A DNA stretch of 5,255 nucleotides from an uncultured Clostridia bacterium (GTDB lineage Bacteria; Bacillota; Clostridia; Christensenellales; UBA3700): assembly GCA_947176115.1 (NCBI GenBank), contig CAMWPK010000109.1:1-5255 (forward strand), read 5' to 3'. Within the stretch, counting starts at the first letter, position 1. Each line of letters opens with the position of its first letter. Both the position numbers and the translations under genes were made by a program. The notes under the pieces were generated by a model that saw only the letters and a program-made list of their open reading frames with translations, was not told the origin of the DNA and made no database searches. Of this stretch, positions 1 to 5,116 are shown piece after piece.

Positions 1-25
1 TCATCAATTTCTTAACTACGTTCAC
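1..25 (-). CDS. Start of an unidentified gene running off the left edge (5' end only)
   Basis: The first eight codons of a minus-strand gene are visible, reading MNVVKKLM from a GTG codon at 25-23, and the frame is open to the window edge. The start is supported by context rather than by protein similarity. An AAAGGAG ribosome binding site ends 6 nt upstream, and a consensus extended -10 promoter lies about 40 nt further up. The gene follows argS on the same strand but is separated from it by a terminator and has its own promoter, so it is probably a separate transcription unit. An ATG at 4-2 in the same frame is an alternative start, but it lies too far from the ribosome binding site. Eight residues are too few to assign any function. 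Confidence 0.55.
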
Positions 26-31
26 TTCTAA

Positions 32-38
32 CTCCTTT
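32..38 (-). promoter_or_regulatory. Ribosome binding site for the left-edge gene
   Basis: On the minus strand this reads AAAGGAG, followed by 6 nt (TTAGAA) and then GTG. The match to the 16S anti-Shine-Dalgarno and the spacing are both close to ideal. This is the main reason for choosing GTG at 25 as the start. Confidence 0.7.
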
Positions 39-71
39 AATAAACTATGTATACTTAATTATTTAATAGTA

Positions 72-99
72 ATTATAACACTTAAAAAATTATTGTCAA
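72..99 (-). promoter_or_regulatory. Sigma-A type extended -10 promoter for the left-edge gene
   Basis: On the minus strand there is a perfect TTGACA (-35, positions 99-94), a 16-nt spacer, and a perfect TATAAT (-10, positions 77-72). TGT stands directly before the -10, which makes the TGn extended element. Transcription should start near position 65, giving a leader of about 40 nt before the GTG. The spacer is one base shorter than the optimal 17, which the extended -10 would tolerate. The T-rich tract of the preceding terminator (123-111) lies just upstream of the -35 and could also act as an AT-rich upstream element; that last point is inference. Confidence 0.75.
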
Positions 100-110
100 A
101 CAGTTTGGAC

Positions 111-151
111 AAAAAAAGAAAAATTTGAAGGCGAAAAGTATCGCATTCAAA
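111..151 (-). terminator. Intrinsic terminator of the plsY-ychF-argS unit
   Basis: Read on the minus strand, a stem forms from TTTGAA (151-146), one mismatch, GCGA (144-141), a 6-nt loop, TCGC (134-131), one mismatch, and TTCAAA (129-124). The stem is followed directly by TTTTTCTTTTTTT (123-111). Ten base pairs plus a 12-of-13 T tract is a typical Rho-independent terminator. No T run follows the stem on the plus strand, so it acts in the minus direction only. It lies about 80 nt past the argS stop codon. Confidence 0.8.
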
Positions 152-170
152 ACCGTCATATTAAGCGAAT

Positions 171-216
171 CATAGCGGAGTTGAAGTATCTAAACTTTTG
201 AGATTTCTCCGCTATG
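171..216 (-). repeat. GC-richer 10-bp inverted repeat (hairpin) in the argS 3' untranslated region
   Basis: CATAGCGGAG at 171-180 and CTCCGCTATG at 207-216 are perfect inverted repeats separated by 26 nt. A further CGA/TCG pairing (166-168 with 218-220) extends the stem across a small internal loop. The intervening 26 nt contains a second, mutually exclusive dyad, GAGA-TT-TCTC at 200-209. No T run follows on either strand, so it does not look like a normal terminator. It sits between the argS stop (230) and the terminator at 111-151, so it would be transcribed as part of the argS 3' end. It could stabilise the mRNA, be a dispersed palindromic repeat, or bind a protein; the sequence does not decide between these. 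Confidence 0.6.
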
Positions 217-229
217 GTCGAAATAATAT

Positions 230-1915
230 TTACATTTTATTCGGCGTTTCTATACCCAACAACGCCAAAGCGTTGCCCAAAACTTGTCTTACCGCTTTTG
301 TCAATAAAAGTCGGGAATTCTTTATACCCTCTTTTTCGGTATTTATCTTACACTCAAAATAGAACTTATTGAAAGCCTGCGCTAAATCTATGGCGTATCG
401 TGTGACTACGCTGGGCTCATACTTCTTTGCGCTCTCTTGAAGTATTAGCGGATATTTATCAAGAAGGGCGACTATGGCTTTGCTTGACGCATTGTCAAGC
501 CCGGTATAATCTATCTCTTGTCCTATTTCTCCGCACTTGTCAAATAGGCTGTTGCACCTTGCGTAAGTATACTGCACGTACGGACCTGTTTCTCCCTCAA
601 AGTTGAGCACCTTGTCAAAGGAGAAAACCATATCCTTTATTCTGCTGTTGTAAAGCACGCCGAAAAGCGTTGCGCCCACGCCGATTTGCTCGGCAATTTT
701 ATCCTTATCCTCAAGGTTAGGATTCTTTTCTTCAATGACCTTTTTAGCCTTTTCAACTACGCTATTGAGCACGTCTTCTAAGAACACCACGTTACCCTCT
801 CTCGTAGACATTGCGCCACTCTCCAAAGATACCATTCCGTGCGCTACGTGCACCATATCCTTAGCCCAATCGCACCCCATCATTTCAAGCACTTTGAAAA
901 TCTGCTGGAAGTGCAAATTTTGCTGATAAGCCACTACGTATAAGCATTTGTCAAAGTCGTAAGTTTTCTTTCTGTAAAAAGCCGCCGCCATATCTCTTGT
1001 AGCGTATAGCGTTGCGCCATCGGAACGTTGGAGCAAGCAAGGCGACATACCGTTGTCAAACATGACTACCTTTGCGCCCTCGCTCTCTTGCAAAAGCCCC
1101 TTTGCCGTCAACTCGTCAAGTACCGGTTGCATCTTGTCATTGTAGAAAGACTCGCCTGCATAGCTGTCAAATTTTATATGCAATCTGTCATAAATTCTAT
1201 TGACTTCCTTGAGCGTAATCTCCTTGAAAAATTCAAAGAGTTCTAATGCTTCTTTATCTCCGTTCTCTATCGCCTTAAACCAAGCTCTCGCCTCGTCTGC
1301 CAAAGCGGGATTCTTCTCTTCTTCTTTGTGAAATTTGACGTAAATCTCTACAAGCGCTCTTACTCCGCGCTCATCAATATCCTTCTTGTTGCCCCATAGC
1401 TTATAGGCTACGATAAGTTTGCCGAATTGCGTACCCCAATCGCCCAAGTGATTGATACCCACAACATTATATCCAAGCGCAGTATAAATTCTGTAAATTG
1501 CTCCGCCCAGCGCAGTGTTGAGCAAGTGACCCATATGGAACGGCTTGGCGATATTGACTGAAGAATAGTCTATACATACCGTCTTGCCCTTGCCCTCGTC
1601 GCTTTTACCGTAGTCACAACCCTTTGACAATACATCGTCAAGAACTTGCTTTGCAAATTTCACGTTGTCAAACTTAAAGTTGACAAAGCCCGCGACTGCA
1701 TTAACCGCCTCAATCATATCGCCCTTATCGACTGATTTTGCTATCTCCTCGGCAATGACCATAGGAGGCTTTTTCATCTCCTTTGCTATCTTAAAACACG
1801 GTATGCAAAGGTCGCCCATAGAACTGTCCTTGGGGGTAGTCACAAGCGCAAGCAAATCTTGCTTATTCACGCCGTCTATTTTTATACTGTCAATAACTAG
1901 CTGTTTATAATCCAT
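230..1915 (-). CDS. argS: Arginine--tRNA ligase (arginyl-tRNA synthetase, class I)
   Basis: This cytoplasmic enzyme charges tRNA-Arg with arginine using ATP; most ArgRS enzymes need the tRNA bound for amino acid activation. The 561 residues match the usual bacterial length. Visible parts in order are an N-terminal tRNA-contact domain (about 1-85); the HIGH signature as HMGH (127-130) in the context NIAKPFHMGHL; GDWGTQFG (158-165); the LQRSDGATLYATRD block (295-308); a degenerate KMSKS loop, MSTREGN (369-375); and a C-terminal DALR anticodon-binding domain from about 443 containing DLAQAFNKFYFECKI (510-524). The first KMSKS lysine is replaced (AMS) and the family's usual RKG reads REG. Loss of canonical KMSKS is common in ArgRS, so this does not suggest a dead gene. 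The ATG at 1915 has AAAGGA 5 nt upstream. The gene follows ychF after 25 nt and is last in the unit. Confidence 0.97.
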   Translation of the reverse strand: MDYKQLVIDSIKIDGVNKQDLLALVTTPKDSSMGDLCIPCFKIAKEMKKPPMVIAEEIAKSVDKGDMIEAVNAVAGFVNFKFDNVKFAKQVLDDVLSKGCDYGKSDEGKGKTVCIDYSSVNIAKPFHMGHLLNTALGGAIYRIYTALGYNVVGINHLGDWGTQFGKLIVAYKLWGNKKDIDERGVRALVEIYVKFHKEEEKNPALADEARAWFKAIENGDKEALELFEFFKEITLKEVNRIYDRLHIKFDSYAGESFYNDKMQPVLDELTAKGLLQESEGAKVVMFDNGMSPCLLQRSDGATLYATRDMAAAFYRKKTYDFDKCLYVVAYQQNLHFQQIFKVLEMMGCDWAKDMVHVAHGMVSLESGAMSTREGNVVFLEDVLNSVVEKAKKVIEEKNPNLEDKDKIAEQIGVGATLFGVLYNSRIKDMVFSFDKVLNFEGETGPYVQYTYARCNSLFDKCGEIGQEIDYTGLDNASSKAIVALLDKYPLILQESAKKYEPSVVTRYAIDLAQAFNKFYFECKINTEKEGIKNSRLLLTKAVRQVLGNALALLGIETPNKM

Positions 1916-1940
1916 AATATTCCTTTACTTTGCAATGACT

Positions 1941-3032
1941 TTATACGTTAAAACGGAAAAGCACTACGTCGCCGTCCTTGATTACGTACTCTTTGCCTTC
2001 GCTTCTCACTTTACCTTTTTCCTTTGCAACGACGTAAGAACCGCACTCTAAAAGCACTTTCCAGTCTACTATCTCGGCTCTGATAAATCCGCGCTCAAAA
2101 TCGCTGTGAATCTTACCTGCCGCCTGCGGAGCTTTGGTTCCTTTAGTGATAGTCCAAGCTCGCGTTTCTTTCTCGCCTGCCGTCAAATAACTGATAAGTC
2201 CAAGCAAATCGTAGCAAGCCGAAACGAGTTGGTCAAGTCCGCTTTGCTTGATGCCGTATTCTTCTCTAAAAAGTTGCTTATCCTCTTCGTCAAGACCTGC
2301 GAGCTCTTCTTCCAGCTTTGCGCATATCATAATAGTCTTAGCGCCTTGCGTCTTAGCAAACTCTTGAACTTTGCTGACGTATTCGTTACCGCCGTTGGCT
2401 ACGTCGTCCTCTCCTACGTTGGCGGCGTAAATAACCGGCTTGGAAGTGAGCAAGAACAAATCTCTTGCCATTTCCTTTTCCTCATCCGTCATAGATATCA
2501 ATCTTGCAGGCGTACCTTTTTCCAATTCGGCATAAATTCTATCCATAAGCTCGGCTTCGACGAGATACTTCTTATCTCCGCCCTTTGCCGACGTCCTCGC
2601 CTTATTGGCGCGCTTCTGAACGCTCTCCATATCTGCAAATATCAATTCGAATTCTATTGTTTCTATATCTCTCAAAGGATTTACGCTACCGTCAACGTGC
2701 GTTATATTGGAATCTTCAAAACATCTTACGACGTGTACTATCGCGTCGACTTCTCTTATGTGCGATAGAAATTTATTACCAAGACCTTCGCCCTTGGACG
2801 CACCCTTGACAAGTCCGGCTATGTCTACAAATTCAAGCGCCGTCGGCGTAATCTTTTTACTGTTGTAAAGTTTAGCCAAAAGTTCTAGCCTCTCATCCGG
2901 TACCGCCACTACTCCCACGTTTGGCTCTATCGTGCAGAAAGGATAATTGGCGCTCTCTGCGCCGGCTTGCGTAATTGCGTTGAATAAAGTGCTTTTCCCC
3001 ACGTTGGGAAGTCCTACAACTCCAAGTTTCAT
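1941..3032 (-). CDS. ychF: Redox-regulated ATPase/GTPase YchF (OLA1 family)
   Basis: This is a universally conserved Obg-family P-loop NTPase of the cytoplasm that associates with ribosomes, prefers ATP over GTP, and is linked in E. coli and other organisms to translation and oxidative stress responses. The 363 residues equal the family's standard length. The P-loop is GLPNVGKST (7-15), the switch I region IEPNVG is at 35-40, and the G3 motif is DIAG (70-73), followed by the family hallmark LVKGASKGEGLGNKFL. The G4 position reads NVGE (205-208) rather than NKxD; this NxxE form is what gives YchF its ATP preference. Leu8 in the P-loop and the lack of a catalytic Gln or His fit the HAS-NTPase subgroup. 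The helical arm lies at about 130-200 and the TGS domain at about 280-363, ending in DGDVVLFRFNV. The ATG at 3032 has AGAGG 5 nt upstream and lies 15 nt after the plsY stop. Confidence 0.97.
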   Translation of the reverse strand: MKLGVVGLPNVGKSTLFNAITQAGAESANYPFCTIEPNVGVVAVPDERLELLAKLYNSKKITPTALEFVDIAGLVKGASKGEGLGNKFLSHIREVDAIVHVVRCFEDSNITHVDGSVNPLRDIETIEFELIFADMESVQKRANKARTSAKGGDKKYLVEAELMDRIYAELEKGTPARLISMTDEEKEMARDLFLLTSKPVIYAANVGEDDVANGGNEYVSKVQEFAKTQGAKTIMICAKLEEELAGLDEEDKQLFREEYGIKQSGLDQLVSACYDLLGLISYLTAGEKETRAWTITKGTKAPQAAGKIHSDFERGFIRAEIVDWKVLLECGSYVVAKEKGKVRSEGKEYVIKDGDVVLFRFNV

Positions 3033-3047
3033 ATCTACCTCTAATAT

Positions 3048-3785
3048 TTACTTATTATCTGTGTCTTCTTGATTTTGCTCGTCTTGAATATCGTCTTGCT
3101 CTGTCTTGCTCTCAGAATCTATTTGACGCTCGCTCTCGTCTTTAGCAATTTGTTCTTCATTAACTTCCTTGACTTCATTCTTACCGACAATTGAAAGAGT
3201 GTTTTCCTTGCCTTTTATAAATCTTATAACGTTGTCCTTATGTCTTACAATGACAAGTAACCATATGATTAGGCAACAAACTATAACTATTATGCTGTTC
3301 CTATATTTTATGCAATTATAAACTGTCAAAGCAGTTACTGCGATATACGACCCAATAAATCCAATCTTAAAAAACAGCAAATATATAACAAGCCCCAATA
3401 GCACGCAAGGTCCCACGATAGGCGACGCTACCAAAAATATGCCCAACGTCGTTGCGACGCCTTTACCGCCCTTAAACTTGGTATATACCGGAAAAACGTG
3501 TCCTACCACGGCTACCGCGCCTAGGATAAACATCCAATCTGCAGACCCGCCGTCAATAGCGTATCTGCCAATAAGCGCGAACGCTACTCCCTTAGCGCAG
3601 TCAAACGCAAACGTCAATGCGCCCCATCCCTTGCCTATGCTTCTCATGACGTTCATAGTTCCGGGATTACCGCTACCGAGATTCTTGATATTCTTACCTT
3701 TTATAGCTCCTATTATGGTCGCCATATTGATAGCGCCCACAAAGTATGCCGATAAGGTTGCAATTATTTTCCATACTATTTCCAA
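3048..3785 (-). CDS. plsY: Glycerol-3-phosphate acyltransferase PlsY, with an acidic C-terminal tail
   Basis: This membrane enzyme moves the acyl group of acyl-phosphate (made by PlsX) onto glycerol-3-phosphate, giving lysophosphatidic acid, the first acylation step of phospholipid synthesis in most bacteria. Several hydrophobic segments are visible (about 4-27, 57-75, 86-102, 113-139, 141-157, 164-180). The three cytoplasmic family motifs are present: GSGNPGTMNVMR (37-48), GHVFPVYTKFKGGKGVAT (95-112) and RHKDNVIRFIKGKE (181-194). Motif 1 normally reads GATN where this has GTMN. Residues from about 203 to 245 form a hydrophilic acidic tail (17 Asp/Glu, 5 Lys/Arg), making the protein about 30-50 residues longer than most family members. 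The start is TTG at 3785. It is the first start codon after an in-frame TAA, it follows GGAGAG by 9 nt, and later starts would remove the first membrane segment. The gene is first in the plsY-ychF-argS unit. Confidence 0.94.
   Translation of the reverse strand: MEIVWKIIATLSAYFVGAINMATIIGAIKGKNIKNLGSGNPGTMNVMRSIGKGWGALTFAFDCAKGVAFALIGRYAIDGGSADWMFILGAVAVVGHVFPVYTKFKGGKGVATTLGIFLVASPIVGPCVLLGLVIYLLFFKIGFIGSYIAVTALTVYNCIKYRNSIIVIVCCLIIWLLVIVRHKDNVIRFIKGKENTLSIVGKNEVKEVNEEQIAKDESERQIDSESKTEQDDIQDEQNQEDTDNK
3093..3112 (-). repeat. Perfect 10-bp tandem duplication inside plsY
   Basis: GTCTTGCTCT occurs twice in immediate succession on the plus strand, and a further GTCTTG lies 12 nt to the left at 3081. 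The repeat falls in the part of plsY that encodes the acidic tail (residues about 225-231). A unit of ten is not a multiple of three, so gain or loss of a copy would shift the reading frame, but only of the last 15-20 residues, which lie outside the catalytic core. Confidence 0.7.
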
Positions 3786-3794
3786 AGCAAGTTT

Positions 3795-3800
3795 CTCTCC
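3795..3800 (-). promoter_or_regulatory. Ribosome binding site supporting the plsY TTG start
   Basis: The minus strand reads GGAGAG, followed by 9 nt and then TTG at 3785. No ATG, GTG or other TTG lies in this frame between the upstream in-frame TAA and this codon, so this site and the membrane-segment argument together fix the start. The TTG may keep translation of this enzyme low compared with its ATG-started partners; that is inference. Confidence 0.65.
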
Positions 3801-3821
3801 AAAAAGTCTTTCTTTGCCATT

Positions 3822-3850
3822 ATTTTAACATAAATATTAAATTTGTACAA
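3822..3850 (-). promoter_or_regulatory. Probable promoter of the plsY-ychF-argS unit
   Basis: On the minus strand, TTGTAC (-35, 3850-3845) stands 17 nt before TAAAAT (-10, 3827-3822). TGT precedes the -10, giving an extended -10 element. The -10 matches 5 of 6 bases; the -35 is weak beyond its TTG. The expected transcription start is near 3815, leaving a leader of about 30 nt before the TTG start, too short for a riboswitch or T-box. The -35 overlaps a perfect 8-bp palindrome, TTGTACAA (3843-3850). Confidence 0.55.
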
Positions 3851-3890
3851 CTTTTTGAATAGAGTAATTAGGTTAAGTACCGCCAAAACT

Positions 3891-3933
3891 CATGAAAAGT
3901 TTTTTAATATTGACATAGCTCCAAAATTTCATG
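3891..3933. repeat. Inverted repeat CATGAAA/TTTCATG flanking the lipoprotein -35 region
   Basis: CATGAAA at 3891-3897 is repeated in inverted form as TTTCATG at 3927-3933, ending at the base before the -10 of the rightward promoter and enclosing its -35 (3910-3915). The centre spacing is 29 nt. The left copy also sits in the loop of a small dyad, AAAACT-N7-AGTTTT (3885-3903). These could be paired half-sites of a regulator, but seven-base inverted pairs are not rare in AT-rich intergenic DNA, so this is tentative. Confidence 0.3.
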
Positions 3934-3939
3934 TATAAT
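3910..3939 (+). promoter_or_regulatory. Consensus sigma-A promoter of the lipoprotein gene
   Basis: A perfect TTGACA (3910-3915) and a perfect TATAAT (3934-3939) are separated by 18 nt, one more than optimal. Transcription should start near 3946, giving a leader of about 39 nt. The intrinsic promoter strength should be high. The promoter points away from that of plsY, with 59 nt between the two -35 elements. The -10 overlaps an ATG at 3931, which shows that this ATG is not the start of the gene. Confidence 0.85.
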
Positions 3940-3950
3940 TTAGTTATAGG

Positions 3951-3970
3951 ATATACGGCAAATCGTATAT
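3951..3970 (+). promoter_or_regulatory. 20-bp interrupted palindrome at the start of the lipoprotein transcript (operator or 5' hairpin)
   Basis: ATATACG (3951-3957) and CGTATAT (3964-3970) are perfect inverted repeats around a 6-nt spacer, GCAAAT. The element begins 11 nt after the -10 box, about +5 on the transcript, which is a classical place for a repressor operator. It ends 3 nt before the Shine-Dalgarno (3974). In RNA it would form a 7-bp, AU-rich stem right at the 5' end, which could protect the message or shade the ribosome binding site. The symmetry is seen directly; the role is inferred. Confidence 0.5.
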
Positions 3971-3973
3971 TAT

Positions 3974-3979
3974 GGGGAG
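3974..3979 (+). promoter_or_regulatory. Ribosome binding site fixing the lipoprotein start
   Basis: GGGGAG is followed by 5 nt and then ATG at 3985. That ATG begins a textbook signal peptide (MKKTKT and a hydrophobic run). The in-frame ATG 54 nt earlier (3931) lies in the promoter and has no such site. Confidence 0.75.
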
Positions 3980-3984
3980 AAAAT

Positions 3985-5046
3985 ATGAAAAAGACAAAGA
4001 CGCTTATTATAGCATCAATACTCGTCACTTTGACGTTGGTTGTCGCTTTATTTTCCGGATGTTCCGGAAAAGCTAATTATGCCGAGGCAGATCTCAACTT
4101 CGACGGTTTGAGTTCGGCGCCTACGCAAGAAGCAATGGCAAAGGCAATACCGGTAGATAAAAGCAAAATTACTCTTAGCGATTTGGATACTACTGATCAA
4201 AACGTACTGGATTCTATAGAATACATCATAAGACTTGCCAATCAAAATATTATCGATTGCGACTTTTTTGCCGCCGGCTCATACGGTTCTGGCGTTGCTA
4301 CAATGACTATAGCAGGCGAACCTATCGTTGGTTCTATGCAAACGCGCGATATTCGCGTATTCGACAACAATACGTATTATTATGATTCTTACGGTCTTGT
4401 CGTTGACGGCTACATACTAAAGAAAAACGGGCAAAGAGGCAAAGACGTAAACGAAGCAACTTATACTGTACTCGCTAAAGCGCTCAATTTTACTGAGAGA
4501 GTGTATTCGCCGAATAATAAAGATTTTTACTTCTCCAAAAACGGCTCTAGCGACAAGGACTCGCTATTAAAATTCCCCGATCAAAACGCTATAATTTACA
4601 CCAAGCCTAAAGCCGATAAACTGTCTTATGACGAATATATAAAAAAGACGTATTCAAGATTAGACTACAAAGGTTTTACCACAGACGATTATGACACAGA
4701 AAAGCCAATTACTGCGGGACTGCTTACGTACAACGCAGAAACAGGTATTTATTATCTTGAGGCGGAAATCAACTGCGACGACAACACTTTGAAGAACTCC
4801 AACGACAGTATGCTCGCGAACGGCGCAATCAATAAATTCAGATATGCAAAAAAGCGCATAAAGATAGAAATTTGGGAATGCGGACTTATCAGAACGTATA
4901 TCAACCAAAATATGTGGGAAGCTACTATAATTCTAAATATCAAAGGTTCAAGCGAAAATATCTACGAACAATGGTTTACGTACGACAAATCAAAGCTCGA
5001 CAAAATGAATATTGACCAGAGTTTGAAAGACGCTTTAATGAAGTAA
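3985..5046 (+). CDS. Predicted secreted lipoprotein of unknown function
   Basis: I do not recognise a family for this 353-residue protein. The N-terminus is a type II (lipoprotein) signal peptide: basic residues at 2, 3 and 5, a hydrophobic stretch at 7-23, and the lipobox FSGC with the lipidated cysteine at 26. Phe at the -3 position is a tolerated but uncommon choice. The mature protein should therefore be anchored to the outer face of the cytoplasmic membrane. It has no further membrane segment. It begins with a short Ser/Ala/Asp-rich linker, followed by a Tyr-, Asn- and Asp-rich domain with alternating strand-like segments (for example VFDNNTYYYDSYGLVVDGYIL, in two pieces at 125-134 and 135-145, and TGIYYLEAEINCD at 253-265), suggesting a beta-rich fold. 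Other cysteines are at 92, 264 and 299. It is transcribed alone, away from plsY, and ends at a strong terminator. The start is set by GGGGAG at 3974 and the signal peptide. It could be a ligand- or lipid-binding lipoprotein, but that is a guess. Confidence 0.88.
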   Translation: MKKTKTLIIASILVTLTLVVALFSGCSGKANYAEADLNFDGLSSAPTQEAMAKAIPVDKSKITLSDLDTTDQNVLDSIEYIIRLANQNIIDCDFFAAGSYGSGVATMTIAGEPIVGSMQTRDIRVFDNNTYYYDSYGLVVDGYILKKNGQRGKDVNEATYTVLAKALNFTERVYSPNNKDFYFSKNGSSDKDSLLKFPDQNAIIYTKPKADKLSYDEYIKKTYSRLDYKGFTTDDYDTEKPITAGLLTYNAETGIYYLEAEINCDDNTLKNSNDSMLANGAINKFRYAKKRIKIEIWECGLIRTYINQNMWEATIILNIKGSSENIYEQWFTYDKSKLDKMNIDQSLKDALMK

Positions 5047-5063
5047 TGAATAAATTACGCATA

Positions 5064-5097
5064 AAAAAATAAGTCGCTTGAAAGCGACTTATTTTTT
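5064..5097. terminator. Symmetrical bidirectional intrinsic terminator
   Basis: The stem AAGTCGCT (5071-5078) pairs with AGCGACTT (5083-5090) around a TGAA loop. It is extended by a T-A pair and six A-T pairs (5064-5070 with 5091-5097), so each strand has a T run directly after the GC core. It lies 17 nt past the lipoprotein stop on the plus strand and 19 nt past the stop of the leftward gene at the right edge, so it can end both convergent transcripts. Confidence 0.9.
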
Positions 5098-5116
5098 ATT
5101 CTTTACGTAATAAACT

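Noticed and set aside
230..1915. ArgS as a decayed or inactive synthetase because KMSKS is missing
   Set aside because: Length, the HIGH motif and the anticodon domain are intact, the frame is unbroken, and many active ArgRS enzymes lack canonical KMSKS.
2106..2768. A 220-codon plus-strand open frame opposite ychF
   Set aside because: It lies entirely antisense to a full-length, highly conserved ychF, has Cys/Arg/Leu-rich composition typical of shadow frames, and has no promoter or ribosome binding site that I can see.
3776..3820. A 14-codon leader frame (MAKKDFLERNLLWK) overlapping the plsY start
   Set aside because: It has no Shine-Dalgarno, and its ATG lies at or upstream of the expected transcription start near 3815, so it is probably not in the mRNA.
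3439..3828. A 129-codon plus-strand open frame opposite plsY
   Set aside because: It is antisense to the conserved PlsY motifs, and its Pro/Ala/Ile-rich composition mirrors membrane-segment codons. It is a shadow frame.
3870..3885. TTAAGTACC as a FapR-like lipid-regulator half-site near plsY
   Set aside because: Only one half resembles the known Bacillus operator and no inverted second half follows, so the match is too short to support.
3885..3905. AAAACT-N7-AGTTTT followed by T bases as a rightward terminator
   Set aside because: The stem is only 6 bp with a single GC pair, and no rightward gene lies upstream to need ending.
3931..3984. ATG at 3931 as the start of the lipoprotein, giving 18 more residues
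   Set aside because: This ATG overlaps the -10 box, has no ribosome binding site, and would put a non-signal stretch before a clear lipoprotein signal peptide.
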